Shown piece by piece: positions 1 through 14,672 of a stretch of 64,000 nucleotides of DNA. The stretch comes from Cheiracanthium punctorium (taxonomy: Eukaryota > Arthropoda > Arachnida > Araneae > Cheiracanthiidae). Every line of letters begins with the position of its first letter. The first letter of the stretch is position 1. The notes beneath the pieces are model-generated. The model was not told the DNA's origin. It saw nothing but the letters and a program-made list of their open reading frames with translations, and ran no database searches. The stretch is from NCBI GenBank assembly GCA_038373885.1, contig JAWZYV010012271.1, positions 186,001 to 250,000 on the forward strand, given 5' to 3'. The translations under genes were made by a program, and so were the position numbers.

Positions 1-199
1 ATAAACAGTTTACGTGTGTTGTTTTCAATTAATATTCCTTATGCAAGGGCAAATTAAAGGGGGCTGAGGGGTGACCCCCCCCCGAGAAAAAAGAAAATAA
101 TGTAAAAGATCCTATTTTAATTCCATAAAATGGATGTATATGTCAATCTTCTAACTAACCACCACCCCGCCCCCGGACAAACTTGCATTAATCCGCCAC
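1..199. mobile_element. Possible end of a hAT-type MITE
   Basis: The stretch ends attaatccgccactg at 199. Read on the minus strand this begins cagtggcggatta, a very common hAT MITE terminus in arthropods. C- and G-rich runs (61-85, 160-178) fit the interior of such elements. The other end is outside the window, so no target duplication can be tested. Confidence 0.35.
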
Positions 200-3100
200 T
201 GTCCTTATGTCCAGGAATATCACTTGTTTATCTTCTTTTGTATAGCCTCAAAAGTTCTTCATGATATAGATAAATGAACAATCCAAATTTGCACAGTATC
301 TGCACGAATTTAAGCCGGAACGGAAACTCAGTATTTTCTTTAGGAGAGTGCCAGCGCAAACTATAACAATCCACCTGTATAAGTCAAAGCCAAACTGCAG
401 GGTACAGCCTTCTTTGACAATTTTTTGCCGACCTAAAAAAGATTTCCCAGATCGTGATTTCCTACAGGTTTGACGACGGAAGAGAATTTTCATAATAATA
501 CGCGAAATGAACAATTGAATGTTACAATTTTAGTTATTTTTATTAAATTTTAATGATCATCAAATGTATCGGAAGTATATTAATTGTTACGTGAGGGACA
601 GGTTTTTATTCTGCGTAACCCCTCCCTCCCAATAAAATATAGCAATTTATATTCATTATACGCATATATTTAATAAACATAAAAAGTTCTGTAATGTTTT
701 CAAGTGTGAAATACATGAAAAATAAGATGCTTACATTTTTTGACGTGTTTTCATTGGTTATACTTTTGATGCTTTTCAGTGTAATATGTTTAAAGAATAT
801 TAAAAACAGGTCTACTGCCAGGGTTAGTTCCAGTGTTTTGCAACATGACCTCACAGTTGCAGATGTTCTGCTGGCATTTTGTCAAAATCTAACAGATCAT
901 GGTCAGGGCCTTTGCTAAAGGAGGTCGTGTGGGGGAATCTAACCCTCGCAAAACTCTATTAAACTTGACAAAATTAGATACTGTCACGTTGACACAACGT
1001 GCATATTTTTTATAAAAAATTATTATTACAAATCTTAATTGATTTTGTCTAAATTTCAAACTAATAGTCTACTCTAAATTTAATTATAAGTTTTAACAAT
1101 AACTCTTTTTAAAGCTTTCAAATTTCCTTTCAGCCATTTTATTTGTAAGGCAATAAAGCACTTTTAATCATTTCGATTGCCTGCCTTCTGCTATGCTAAT
1201 CAAACTTGCAGCTGCAATCTGTTTTATTTATATTTTTTTCTTCCCATCCTTTTTTTCGCACTTATTCATATGAAAGCCTAACTTGCAGTATTGCACTGCT
1301 CCCAGACCGCAATGTTTTGTTTTTCTGTGTGCAGCTGCATGCATCGAATGTTCTAGTAAAGTCTTTCGTGTTCCTTTTTCTCTCTTACATATGTAATAGC
1401 TTAACGGCAAAAGTTGACCTCGTGACATACCTCCCTGCGCATCTTTGAATATGAGCAGTTAGCGACCAGTGTAGAGGTGCGTTGGAGGTTCGGGCAAGCA
1501 CTTCCCTTCGGGGCTTGTGCCTCTGTCCGTGCCCATAATATATTCTAATTTTATGTGAAAATATGTTGTTGCTCCTTACTTCAATATTGATCGTGGGCAA
1601 TTTAACCTAGAAGCCTACATTGTGATATTGTGATCCTGAAAATAAAAAATTGTCATTATCATCAATAATCTGTTTTCTTCAATTACGGGGATTTAAGAAA
1701 TAGTGCATTTTCATTCGCCTTCATCTATAGAGTTCGGAAGTGATGTTTTATTTAGTGCAAGGAATTATTCACACCTTGCATGTTGATGATCGTTTTCTTT
1801 TCCTTCGATAAGTATGTTCACTGCATGCTCAAGTATTCTAGATGTGTGTGTGTTTGTAAAGAAGTTAGAAGGAAAATACGTAAATCAGGGAAAAACCCTG
1901 TGTTCAACTAATTCAACAAATACTAACCACTATCATCGATCACATGCGCCGCAATATTTCTAATTCTCTACGGCTCTGCTTCTATATTTATTTTACAAAT
2001 ACTACCATCTTTTCACAATAGTAAAATCATTTTCACAATAAAATTTCTTCTGTACAGATACCTAGTTGGAAAACTTAAGGAAAAACTGTTAATGAAAACT
2101 ATAATTTGCTTTCTGTTTCTGGTACACTTGACAAAATTATGCAAATCCTATTGGCAAAAGTAAAAATTTGGAATACACAGTTGATAAAAAAATAAATAAG
2201 TTGGTAAAAACTGATATTTAACTTGGCAGTTTATCAACATCCCCTTCCTTTAAAAAAGGTCATAGTAATGGCTCTGATCACTTTAAAATTTAAAATAAAC
2301 AAGGAAAGTGAAGAGAGAAGGTATAGCATAAACAGCACATTGCTTTAATTGTTCTGCAAAACTTATTATTTTTATTCTTTCTTTTAAAAGCTATGTCGCA
2401 CTTTTTGCTTCCGGGGTTTGATGCAGATGAAATTTGTGTATGTTTTATGGCTCCTTCACAAAATTACAATCAATTAAAACAAACCCTTCACAGAATTGGT
2501 AAAATGTATTGCTGGTTTAAGAAATTTCTAAAAATGAATATTTTTATTGAGATATAGAATAAAAAATGTACTATGAATAAAAATAGTAGTGAACTGAAAT
2601 TAATTACAAATCATACATTAAGCTCATACAAATATTCCTTGGTCAAAGTAGGTCTTATAATATTTTCTATAAATAATTTTCACTTAATGAGTTGGGTGCA
2701 GTTAATTTTTGAAACAAGAGCCTCAATTTTGAGTACTTGATGCAAAATTATATTCTGAGATCTGCTTCTACATTAAATTATTTTGTATACTTTCATTTTG
2801 TATATAACAACTACATTGAGTTGAGAACAGTACGAAAAATATCAGCTCTTTATTTGTAACCTTCGGTTCTACAACGAACACTGCGGGATTAAATTTTGAT
2901 CAGAAACGAGTTAATCGGAAATTTCTATCCACAGATTCTATTATCACTACTACGAGAACATCAGAAAGGGAATTCTGACGATTCCACATTCCAATCACGG
3001 GTTCACACCGAAGGGGCAGCTATCTTTCATTTTTGTAAATTTTAGAAACTCAAGCATTGCTTTCATGTTATTATATTAATTTAGATATTTTGTAATTATT

Positions 3101-3894
3101 TTAATATTTTAAAAATACCCTTATGAACTTTTAAGAGGACTTTTAATTTTTATTTTAACTTGCCTTTTTATCAGTTCTAAATATTTTTTCATGACCATGA
3201 GCAACTATCCTTCCTTATTTCTGCTCCAATCTGCAAAATTTTTGTACTGTATAATTAAGAGTAGAGGTGTGCCAGATCATTAAAAAGTTAAATCTGCAGC
3301 TACGGATCTTTTTGTTTGGACATTATTTTGCAGAATACATTATCTCAAAATGATAATTCCATGCACAGTGTGTGAAGTATTCTGCCACAATAATAACTTG
3401 CAGATACTTTGTTGTAGTGTGTGTGTGTGGTTTTAAAAAAATATTTTAGTGATTAAAATTTGAATTTTAAAACTCTTAATTTTATGTGACTTGAATTATC
3501 AAATCGCTGTCAAACTAAGTGTTTTCAAACCTACAGAACAAGGTTTAAGATAAGGTTGCATTTTTCGCATAATGCAAAAGACTTGTCAAAATGCTAAATT
3601 GAAACTAATGGGCTTTTTTCTTTTTTGCAGAAGTTGGTTTACTTTTACTTAGTAGTGTTATGCCACCAGTGGCAACCCTGAATGTGGTAATAACACACGT
3701 TCGGGGTGCTAATGTGAACAATATCACACAGCAGTGAGGCACAACTCAGTTTCCCGCTTTGTCGCATACCACAGCATAGCTAGTGTGCACTGAAATTTTG
3801 TCAGTTGTGTACGCTAGTTGGTTTCTGTTCTTCTAAATTTTCGTGTGCGCTTTTCTAAACCCTTTATAAAAAAAACTGAAAATCTGACAATATT
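200..3894. other. Upstream region or intron 1, no gene recognised
   Basis: AT-rich sequence with only short reading frames that match nothing I know. The small frames at 248-514 (minus) and 694-918 (plus) show no family motif. I looked for the ATG-only first exon of COPB2 and found no convincing ATG followed by a good donor. A short GT repeat lies at 3417-3428. About 3640-3894 may be the 5' flank of the transposon piece that follows. Confidence 0.5.
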
Positions 3895-4197
3895 ATGGGT
3901 CCCAAAAAGAGTGGAGTGTCAAGAATTGTGCTCACCATAAAAACCAAGCAAGAGATTATAGCCGACGTAGAGAGTGGACAGAAGATGGCTGATGCTGCGA
4001 GACAGTATGGCTTAAACAGGTCTAAAGTATGCACAATCTTAGCTAAGAAAGATATCATCAAGAAGACTCAAGCAGCTAAAGGAGTAACAAAAATCACATC
4101 TGCGAAGCAAAGAAGTGCCATCCATGAAAAAATGGAGAGGTTGCTTTTAGTTTGGATAAATGAACGGGAAATAAAGAGATGTATAGTTTGGCTGCCT
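3895..4197 (+). pseudogene. Tigger/CENP-B-type transposase, N-terminal fragment
   Basis: An open frame starts MGPKKSGVSRIVLTIKTKQE and continues IIADVESGQKMADAARQYGL, then IHEKMERLLLVWINEREIKR. This is the pattern of the CENP-B/pogo DNA-binding region: a first helix-turn-helix, then the start of the second with the family's (L/V)WI(N/E) core. The frame stops where a MITE-like insert begins at 4198, and no DDE catalytic domain follows. It lies upstream of COPB2 exon 2 on the same strand. I infer a dead transposon copy, not a host gene. Confidence 0.7.
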
Positions 4198-4513
4198 TAA
4201 CTTGGCAGTCGACCTTAGGCCATTTCATTCCTAGAGAGGAGTCGCTCATTGAAAGGTTACTACATGCTACTGCTTCTTTCGCCAAGTGGGGAGAATTTCT
4301 GGTGGTCATCCGATCTCCCCCCCCCCCCATCCCCGAGTAAAAGCGAATAAAAGGGCACACCTGCTCTGCTCGCCCATTCTTCATTGTGCTAGAAATTTCC
4401 AATATCCGCGATAAGGTGCCAATTACGGCTACCTGATTTTACTCCGAAGGAAAAGCTGTTACCGAATTTCCCCAGTGGACTCGACCAAATTCACATGACT
4501 GACTGCCAAGTTA
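4198..4513. mobile_element. 316-bp MITE with 13-bp perfect terminal inverted repeats
   Basis: Begins taacttggcagtc (4198-4210) and ends gactgccaagtta (4501-4513), exact inverted copies. It cuts off the Tigger-type reading frame at 4197. The interior has a C-run at 4318-4328 and no coding potential. I could not resolve a target duplication. Confidence 0.6.
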
Positions 4514-4790
4514 TCGTAGCAGGACTATAACTAGTCTAGATCTAACTAATTCCACTGTGTTTGTGGTAGTACCCCTTTTTACAGTCTTCCTTGTAATTTT
4601 TTTTTTTTTTTTTTTTTTTTAAGAATTTCATGGACTCCTGGTAATGGCTATATGGAGCCCCAGGACTTTGTGGTCCACAGCTTAAGAACCTCTATATTAA
4701 AATAAAATTTACAACTTATAGAATATTGTTGTAATTAAAATTCACTTTATTTCCTGCCATTTTATGATTCTTTTTATGTATTTGTTTTAG

Positions 4791-4928
4791 CCCCTTAAAC
4801 TAGATGTTAAAAGGAAGCTCTTAGCTCGATCAGACAGAGTAAAATGTGTTGATCTTCATCCATCAGAACCATGGATGCTTGCTAGTCTGTACAATGGAAA
4901 TGTTCATGTGTGGAATCATGAATCACAG
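4791..4928 (+). CDS. COPB2: COPB2 exon 2 (residues 2-47)
   Basis: Begins after ttttgttttag and ends CAG before gtaaca; phase 0 on both sides, 46 codons. Starts [18 protein letters not shown], the universal N-terminus of beta-prime-COP, and ends in the first WD blade (VHVWNHESQ). SDRVK carries R17 and K19, two dilysine-contact residues. The frame opens on Pro, so the Met codon must lie in an upstream exon. Confidence 0.97.
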
Positions 4929-7900
4929 GTAACATTTTCTTGTTTTTCTTGGTAAAGTTGGGTGTTTTTAATGCTTTTTGACTAGTTTAAAGTGTTCATG
5001 ATTTCATCTTTCTTAGTCCAGTACTGTAACTGCTTTAAATAGACATTGAATTGCTACTGAATTTTTTGTTACTGTTGTTGTTATTACTATATGCTATACC
5101 ATGTATTATATTAAAAAGGGTATATAATGTGAATCATAAGCATATCATGATCAGTTTCTTTTCTTTTTTCGGGGGTTACGAAGAGGGGAGGGATACTACT
5201 CCAAGCTCAACATGGCAATGGACAGAAAAAGACAGAATTTCCCACAAGAAAGCGTCAACATTTATCATATTATTAATAAAATATATATACACACACACAC
5301 ACATATATATATATGTATTGGGGGGGGGGCTTTTGGACCTCTTCCTTGATGTCCTTGAAATTTCTCTCCCCCCCCCTCCCCCAAAGTTTAATATCCTTTT
5401 TACTATGTTTGCTTTATAATTCTACACCAGGTGATACAAAATAAATGTTTCAGCGATTATCTCTTAAACTGTGAGTGACTGAAACATACTTTTAATTAGA
5501 AAAGCTAGCAAAGGAAGATCAGCTTTCAGATATAGCAATTTTTTATAAGAGCTTTATACATATTAAATTGTAAAATTCAATTTTTATATGGTCCCTCCTT
5601 TCCTATTACTTATATTTGGAAAAATAATGCTCTGTGCTTAAGAAAGTAACTTTAAAAAAATCCCAAGTCTCTGAGTGGAGTAGTTTCCAAGATGTTTAAA
5701 ATTAAATTTGATGACTCACACTTTACCGGCAGTGTTAGCAACTGTTTTGTGCTGAAATAAATCTTACTTTATAGGACAAACTACGAATTCAATCATGATA
5801 TCTTTGTTGGAAAATGGAAGTTAAATGTATTTAAAACTTATGAAATGAACAGGTGTAGTTTTACCTGAATTGGTCAGTGCGTGTCAAATCCACAAATCAA
5901 ATTTGGTTGTTAAAAGGCTACTAACGTAAATAAACCCCTTATTAAGAATTTTCATCCCTGCATCTTATTATTGTAAAAAGACAAGTGGATATGTCCATGG
6001 TCACTTGCTTTTCTATGTTACACATGCAGGGATGAAAATTATGTGTCTCCACTGGGAGGGAAGGGAGTGTGCTTACTTGAGAAATTTTTATCCAAAAAAT
6101 GTTTACATCCAAAAGAATCTTTGTCAATGATTGCTAGAAAACCGATATAGCCGTGAGATGGTATTATGAAGCCATTGTTTAGACTTTGCATGGACTTAGT
6201 AAACGTGGTAATACATGAGTTAGACAATAATCCAGGAACAAAGCTATCGACACTAAAAGTAGCTTTAAAAACTTCATTTTCAAGCTTTTCCAAGATTTAT
6301 TAATCTACTTGGCTAGCAGACAATGTCTTTGGGGGCAGCAAAGAAAATAATTGTTATAAAAAACCACCCAAAACTCACTTGTCTTATAGAAGGTAAAACA
6401 CATAAGCACAAAAACCACAAGGGAAAAATCCAACATAACATTGCCTGCTAGCTTCCCATCTGTTTCTAATAGAAATTCCTTCAGTCAGGTACCTATAATG
6501 TCTTGTTAAGAAAATTATAGAAAATTTTTATTTATGATTCAAATCTCAGTAAAGAACTAAATATTTGTTTCTTTGTAATTTTGGAAGTAATTTACTTTCA
6601 GCATTAATCTTATTTTTGAATATTATAACTTTCTTTAATTAAAAAAATCATCTTTTTCATGTGCCACTTCAACATTCTTACAATTTTGATGATTAGTTGC
6701 TTGTGAAATCTTTTGAAGTATGTGATTTGCCTGTTCGAGCTGCTAGATTTGTTCCCAGAAAAAACTGGATCATTACTGGTTCTGTAAGTTTTATATTTTT
6801 CTATAAAATATTACTTCATATATTATAAATTATATGAGGCCTGTCTAGAAGTATCTAACCTTTAGACAAGAAAAAAAAAAAAAAAATGTGGTGGAATTGG
6901 AACCCTGATCCCTTTTAACGTAGACTCCTTGCATCTCTCTGTACTTAGCATAACAATCCTTCCACTGCAGCATTTCTGGAAGTTTAAGAACGGACTTTAT
7001 CTCTGCTGTCATGTTCTGCAGTATATTTTCTGTACTTTTGAAATGGGAGCCCTTCAGTTTAGTATTCAAATTTGAGAATAACCAAAAGTTGTAATGAGCC
7101 ATTCCCGGAGATTAGGGAGGCTGGCGTAATGACAGAACTCCCATGTTCTGGCATTCTGTGGCTAGCAAGCCTGGTTGCATAAAGCCAATCATTCTTTTGA
7201 CAGACACCAGGATAGAGAAAAAATAAATCAAAACACGATAGCAGAAATAAACTTCATAAAAAGAAAAGAAAAAAATACTTCTAGAAAGATCTGTGGGCTG
7301 TGTGTAGACATGCCACGAGTTTACTTTGATACAAATGAAGCAATGAGGGTCCCAATTCCATCATATTAGTAACATATTTTTCCCAGACAAAAGTCAAATG
7401 TTTTTATACAAACTTACTATATCTTCTCTGTCAAATTAAACTGTAATTATTTCTTAAAGTCTCTTACTTATTGGTATTATTTACATTGTTTATATATCTA
7501 AAATTAGTTGTATGAAGTTTTATTTTATTATTATTAATTTATTGCAAATAAGTGTATCTAAGTACACCTTTTATTTTTCTGCTTTTATTTCATCTGAATT
7601 AGTGAATCTTATTAAGAATGTAACTTAATATTCGCCTGTTATAAATAATTAATTGTTGAAAGTAACATTTACTATAATATTTCATTGTATTTCCCTCCTC
7701 TTCTCTAGGATGATATGCAAATTAGAGTATTCAATTATAATACTTTAGAAAGAGTCCACATTTTTGAAGCTCATTCAGATTATATTCGCTCCATTGTTAT
7801 ACATCCAACACAACCATTTATTTTAACTTCCAGTGGTAAGATCTTTTCTCCTATGCATTTGTTATCATAGATAATGAGGTTTTCTTTTAAGTATTAATAA

Positions 7901-10900
7901 TTTTTGACTTACAAAATTAGTAATGCTACTGTGATGTCCTAAAGCACAATTGTACTTAAAACACATGTAAGACATTGAATTATAACAGCATTATGACATC
8001 TTATCAGAGCTCATTCTAGAAGGGCAGGGTGCAAAGGTTTAAAAGAGGACATTTTTATTTTTAAAACACATTGTATTTCTTAAAAAGGGCACTAAACATC
8101 CTTATTAAAAGCATTTCTAATTTGTAAAAAAATGAAATTTTACTTTACAAAACTGCGTAAAACAATCAATAAATTAATGGTCAAATTTTATTAAGGAACA
8201 GCTTTAGTATGGTCCCTTTTTGGCAATTTTTTGATTTGGCGACAAAATCTTGTCGCCAACCCAAGTTTGCCTTGCCGATGCCAATTGTAAACAATATGGC
8301 GGATCGGATGGCGCTGGTTCCGAGATAATGGATCGTCGCCGTTAATTTTGCTATGATTTATTTTAATGGCTTTTAAATATTTTTATGAAAAAAAATTAAA
8401 CAGATAACAAGCTTACATGTACATATAGATTCGGTTTAATAAAATTTAATAACTTTTCTTTTTGTGTGAGGGGGGGCTGTGCCCCCCCTCAACCCCCCCC
8501 TTTCTCTTTTTAGTAGATTAAATTAAACAATACAAACAAATAATATTCTAAAGGCAATACCTCACAAAAATAACAAATAAAAAACATTTTAGCATTCTGA
8601 CAAAAGACTACGTAAGCAAAATAAAGAACTAATTCAAATCATAACGAACAATGCTTATCTCATACCTTAATTAAAATCGCTAAATTGTTTCAATATTGAA
8701 ATGATAAAATCAAAATATCAAATATTATATTAATAACGGAATTATTTGTTGCTCCTACCATTAACAAATAAACAAAGGTAATAATAACAAATAAAAACAA
8801 ACAATGCTTATCACATACCTTGATTAAAATCTCTAAATTATTGCAATATGGAAATAATAAAATCAAAATATCTAAAATTATTTCACTGTATAAAATATTA
8901 ATAACGTAATTATTTGTTGCTTCTACCCTTAACAAATAAACAATCGAGTACGCAAATATTAATCTGAAACGTACTATCAAAAGAAAGCTTATTCATACAA
9001 AACTGTATGTAAACAGTCAGTATGAACCTGAACAGCCGTTTTAAATTTCAAAAATAATTAAATAATAATAAAATTTAATGTTAAATAAAGCCATTAAAAT
9101 AAAACCATAAAGCACATGGCAGATCAAGCATTCGAACGAACCTCCCGCGCTAAGAAATACACGGGGCTCAAAAAGTTCATGAAAGGAACAAACGCGATTG
9201 GCCGGAGCGGGGAGAAGAAGGAGCGCATCCGTGACGTCACGCAGCTAGGGTTGCCATGTCAGCTCCTCCGCTCCGGAGCATCCGCCGGAGGGGTTACCAT
9301 ATTGGCGCGCTTATCGCCCCAAAAAAGTCGCCAAAAATAAATCGCGCCAAAGGGTCCATACTAAAGCTGTACCTTTATTAATACAGTCAAACCTTATTAT
9401 AATGAACTTCAAGGGGTTCAAAAGTTTTGTTCGCTATAGCTGGTTGTCATTGGCGTAACAGGGCAGGCTTTTTGGATATTCCTAGAGTGGGCTTTAACCT
9501 ACCCAAGGGGCTCTATTTCTTATTCTTGCAATAGAAAATTGAATTTTCCTAGAGTGGGCTAAAATCTTTCAAGGCGGGCTTAGCCCAACCTCGCCCATAC
9601 CCAGTTACACCAATGCTGGTGGATCGCTTTATCCAAGCAGTTAAATACAACTAAAACAATGGGACCAAAATTTTTGTTCGTTATATACTGTGTTTGCTAT
9701 AACGGGCTCGACTATATCAACATATTATAAATCTGTGTAATGTAAAAGAGTGAATTAGTTTTGAAATAACTTTGTTAATTAACTTAGTAATGCAATTAAT
9801 AAATAGTTAAGGTAAAGACAATATTTCTTTAAAATATTTTAAAATAGGGCTGTTTTTCTTTTTAGTAGCAAAAACAGTCATCTATATGTACCTAACAGGC
9901 AAAAGAAAGTTTGATTAAGTAAACATTTTGCATAAGAAGCCCTGATGCCCCCCTTTTTTTTTTAAACAAAAAAGGCATCAGAATGCTGCATCCCACTCAC
10001 CCTGCGTAGAATGAGCCCAGATGTTATTCTACAGTATCGTTTTTCACATTTATCTGTCACTTTTCATTGTTATCACAAGCATTTGTATTTCAATTAAAAC
10101 TATTCAAACTAACATCATTTATCAAATTTAATTATACAATTTACTATAATCACATGATCAAATCTATCAATTTATTGTTATAAAAAATTGCACAATTAAA
10201 CTATGCAATCATGAATAAATCATTAAATTTTAGAATTGTAATGTAGTAAATAAATGCCTTTAGCAAGATGATCATTTGTTTTTAAAAATCTTGACAAATT
10301 CTCAAATTTAAGATAAGAAATTAAAGTTCTTCTAGAAAGAGTCTTTAAATGTTTAAATATAACCATGAGAGTTTTTGAATTTGATAATCACATATAGCCG
10401 AAAAATTTTATTTGTATCCAAAGTATCCAATATTTTGCATTTGTTATTTTTACAGTACATATTTAAATTGAAAAATATTTACTTTTTTTAACAGCATAAA
10501 GTTAATTATGTTAAGCAACTATTTCTAAATGCTTAAATTTTATATTGTATATATGTTGTGTTATATATAACTCTTATTGTATTTCTAAATGCTTAAATGA
10601 CATGTTGTTAAAAATATTTTATTGTTAACTTTAGTGAGGTATTTAGATACATACAAAGTATTTTAAAATCTGCAAGACTATTTTCCACTCAACTCTGGAT
10701 TTGAACCTATGTAAATTATAGTATTTGACAGTTTAAGCTAATTGCTTGCCAATTTTTGTTTTCTTTTTCTTCAGATGATATGCTGATAAAATTATGGAAC
10801 TGGGATAAGCAATGGAGTTGCACTCAAGTTTTTGAAGGTCACACTCATTATATCATGCAAATAGTTATAAACCCTAAAGACAACAACACATTTGCTAGTG

Positions 10901-13900
10901 CTTCTCTCGATCGCACTGTAAAGGTAAAGTTAAATCCTATGTTAAATGAAACTTCATCATTAAATAAAATATTAAATAATACTGATAAAAAATGACTGTA
11001 TAAAATGCACATTAATGAAAATGTGTACATATTTGAAGAAGGGTTGACAAGTTTTCAACATTTGGTGATTTTGACTAGATCATAACTTTTATGTCAAAAA
11101 AAAAAAAAAAAAAAAAAATGCTTGTTCAACCCAAGCAGTACATTTTTCTTTAATGGGGGTACATGTCTTTACTTTACAAATATTAGTTTGTTGTACTCTA
11201 AATATTAGTTTGTTCGGAGGTTTCATCAATGTTTATCAATAACCAGAAAAAAGGGAAATGGTGGTTTTTAATACAAAAAGACATGATTTGTAACTTTTTT
11301 TTAAAAAACCACACCTTTTCATTACTAAAAGGTAGAAATTATCATGACATTTAGCATCCTTTCTCAAACTTAACTGATATTTTTAAAATATGCTCTAAAC
11401 ATATTTGAAGTCAAAGTTATTGTTCATTAAATTTTATTCTTGTGTACTTTAGTAAGACTGAAAGAAGGGGAAATAACCACTAAAAGCATCACCCCCCCTT
11501 TTTTTTAAACTATTATTTGCTGCTTAATCAGTACTTTACATATTTTAAGCATTAAGACTCTGTTTTGCAAAGTGTTTTCAAAGACAAAAATGAGAATTAT
11601 AAAATTTTCAGACTGTAATATGACACAGCAATTTTGCTGCCAAAGCTTTAAATTGATTATTGTTAATCTGTGAATTATTTTGTCAATTAAGTTATTCACT
11701 AATTAACCTTTTCCAATAAGATTCAATAACAAAATATTGAGTAAGAAATAGATATTTAATATTTATTTAAAGAAAACTTGTTTCATTTTAGAATTTTTAT
11801 TATTAATTAAAATTACATTATTAGTATGAATATAATTGTATAATGAAATCCTACTAACAGCAATTGACTTGTAGTAAGAAATTCTAACAGTAAATAATAT
11901 GTGATAGTGATCTATGATATCAATATAGATAATATAAGTGCTGTCAGATTCAGTACAGTAGAGACTAGAATTTTTAAACTAAATTTATTATTGTATTCAA
12001 CAGTAACTGTAGTTGCATAAAGAGTATAACCCATTAAAATGATGAGCTATACTTGTCATTTTACTGGAAGAGATTAATGAAAGGGTAAGGCTTCAGTTTA
12101 TCTTAATTTTAGATGCTTTTGCATTCTTGAATGTCATTTGTTCAGGGAAAAGTGTCTATGGTTATTATTTTAACCCCTTGGGTACGAATTTATTTGAGAA
12201 GTTTTTGCATTTGGAATGTATATCATCGGGCCAAATCTACCCACAAAGGGCCTAAATTATAGCAATTCTGACTCTGAAAAACATCCTTTTACAACTATTA
12301 CAAATCACTCTTGCCACTTGTGATGAACAAGAATGTGCATTTTTAATTTTGTTGTAGTTTGAGTGATAAAACATATTTGTAATCCATTACTTTGGCAAAG
12401 GAAGTGCATGACCCAACACATTCATCAAATGCACGCAAAATGTTAATTATTAAATTGAGCTTTTGTGTTAGAAATATATTTAATAAATTAAACAAATTTT
12501 ATTTATTGACAAATATTAAAAAGAAAGAAAAGTATGCTATGTGTTGTAAAAAGGATATAACTACTTTTAAGCTTTGCCATGACAAAAACTTGTTTTTGCC
12601 GTAAAATCCCAACCCTGGTTTCAAAAGGTAGAAATATCAGCCTTCATCAAAAAAGCTGCTGATGGAAAATAATGCTGCGGGTGGATAATCCCTGCTTGCA
12701 TGCAATTTGACAAATGTTTTGCTTCTTATAAGGAGAGAGAACCTCTTCTTCCTCTTGAAATCTTTCATTATTTATTCAGCTATTTATTATTGTTGTTTAA
12801 TGTGACGAGGCCTCACCATGGCACAGTGGTTAAGTCACTGGAAATGGTAGACGGACGAAGTGTAAAGGTCCCATTGTGTGTCCGTCGACCTAACTATTCA
12901 GAGTTTTCTGTAAACTTAGTGCAAATACAGGTTAGGACCCCTTAGAAAGACCTCCCACAGAGGGTAACCCCTTTGTGTTGTCCTTCTGACGAGGATTTAT
13001 AAGCGGGCTTCGAGGCAAGCATACGAATCCGATATACATGTTCACAACAAGAACAACAACAACGACGTGACAAAGTTATTTTTATTTGACTTTAAAAGTA
13101 GGATATTTTTAGGGTTTTCCTTAAGCGCAGCCCCAAATATATATATGTAGTAATGGTAATGTTATCCTTCTTTTATGTATTTTTTGGTTTATATTTTATG
13201 TGTATATATGCACAAATGTGTTAGTCATGTTTTATCATACAAGTTTGTTTACTCTTAATGTAGGTGTGGCAGCTAGGTTCCAGTGCTCCTAATTTTACTT
13301 TAGAGGGCCATGAAAAAGGTGTGAATTGTGTGGATTATTATCATGGTGGAGATAAGCCGTATTTGATATCTGGTGCAGATGACAGATTAGTGAAAATCTG
13401 GGATTATCAGGTTTGATTTTTTATATACTACTTAAGTATGATACTTAATTTTAATTTTGGAATTTTATTAATATTTTTTATTTCTTACAGAATAAAACAT
13501 GTATCCAGACTCTGGAAGGTCATGCCCAAAATATATCTGCTGTTACATTCCATCCTGAACTTCCTATCATTATGACAGGTTCTGAAGATGGTATGAATTT
13601 CTTTAATTAAACTTGTTAAATTTATTCAATTTAATATTTTAATTTTTTTATAAATGTGTTTTTAAAAATGTTTAATATTCCATAATGCTTACAGTTTTCT
13701 GTTTAAAAAAATATTATTACAGTTGAAGAATATTTTTCTAATTCAACATTGTCTTAAAGAAGAGAGGGTCACCCAATTTGAATAAAGATTTTTTTTCTTT
13801 CTTATCAATTTTTCATTCATTCAATAATTTATTTAGGAAAATAATAGTTTGAAATCATTTTAAATCTTTCTCCTTCTATTTTTTTTTCTGCTAATGGCAA

Positions 13901-14210
13901 ATGCTTACTAACCCTGCTCTTAAGTACTGCAGTATTAGTTACACCCTGTATTTGAAGAATATACTTTACCCTTTGAAATAGTCTTGTATGCTGTAGATTA
14001 GAATCCTTCAAAATTTAAGCTTAAACAAAGTTTGTTGAGATTTTACCATATTAACAAAATAAACAATACTTATACCGACTTACTTTTGTGTGCGTGTGTG
14101 TGTGTGGGGGGGGGGAATTTCTGAGGAAAAAAAGTATATATGTGCCAGTTACTAATATGTATGATAAATATTTCAGCTGTTTAAAATAAAAGGTCCAAGA
14201 ACTGTAAATT

Positions 14211-14248
<38 letters not shown>

Positions 14249-14641
14249 CTTAAGCCTTTTGCTTATCTTTTTTTAAGGATTCTTACATTTAATATTTGAA
14301 TGTATATTTTTTCTTTTTTCAGGGACTGTGCGTATTTGGCATGCTAATACTTACCGATTAGAAAGCACTTTGAACTATAATTTAGATAGAGTGTGGACTA
14401 TTGCATGCTTAAAAGGTTGTAACAGTGTAGCTTTAGGCTATGATGAAGGAAGTATCATTATTAAGGTTTGTATAACTTAAAAAATTAGCTATCGATTTTA
14501 TTTGTTTTATATGGTTTCCAGTTTAGAAATAATGTACTATAAATTTTTTATAGTACAGATAATAGCATTGTTAAAATAACAAAACTTTGAAAATTATATG
14601 TGGATGCTATCACCAATTAAAAGAACCTGCGTAGTGTAGTG

Positions 14642-14672
<31 letters not shown>

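Noticed and set aside
896..905. ATG followed by gtcagg as COPB2 exon 1
   Set aside because: It fits the expected phase, but the donor is weak, there is no promoter-like or CpG context, and the evidence is a match of a few bases.
8690..8980. 96-residue minus frame with a repeated peptide
   Set aside because: It reflects the 153-bp tandem duplication in AT-rich sequence, not a protein repeat.
12175..12640. Possible piggyBac MITE starting at ttaaccccttggg
   Set aside because: No matching inverted end with TTAA was found downstream.
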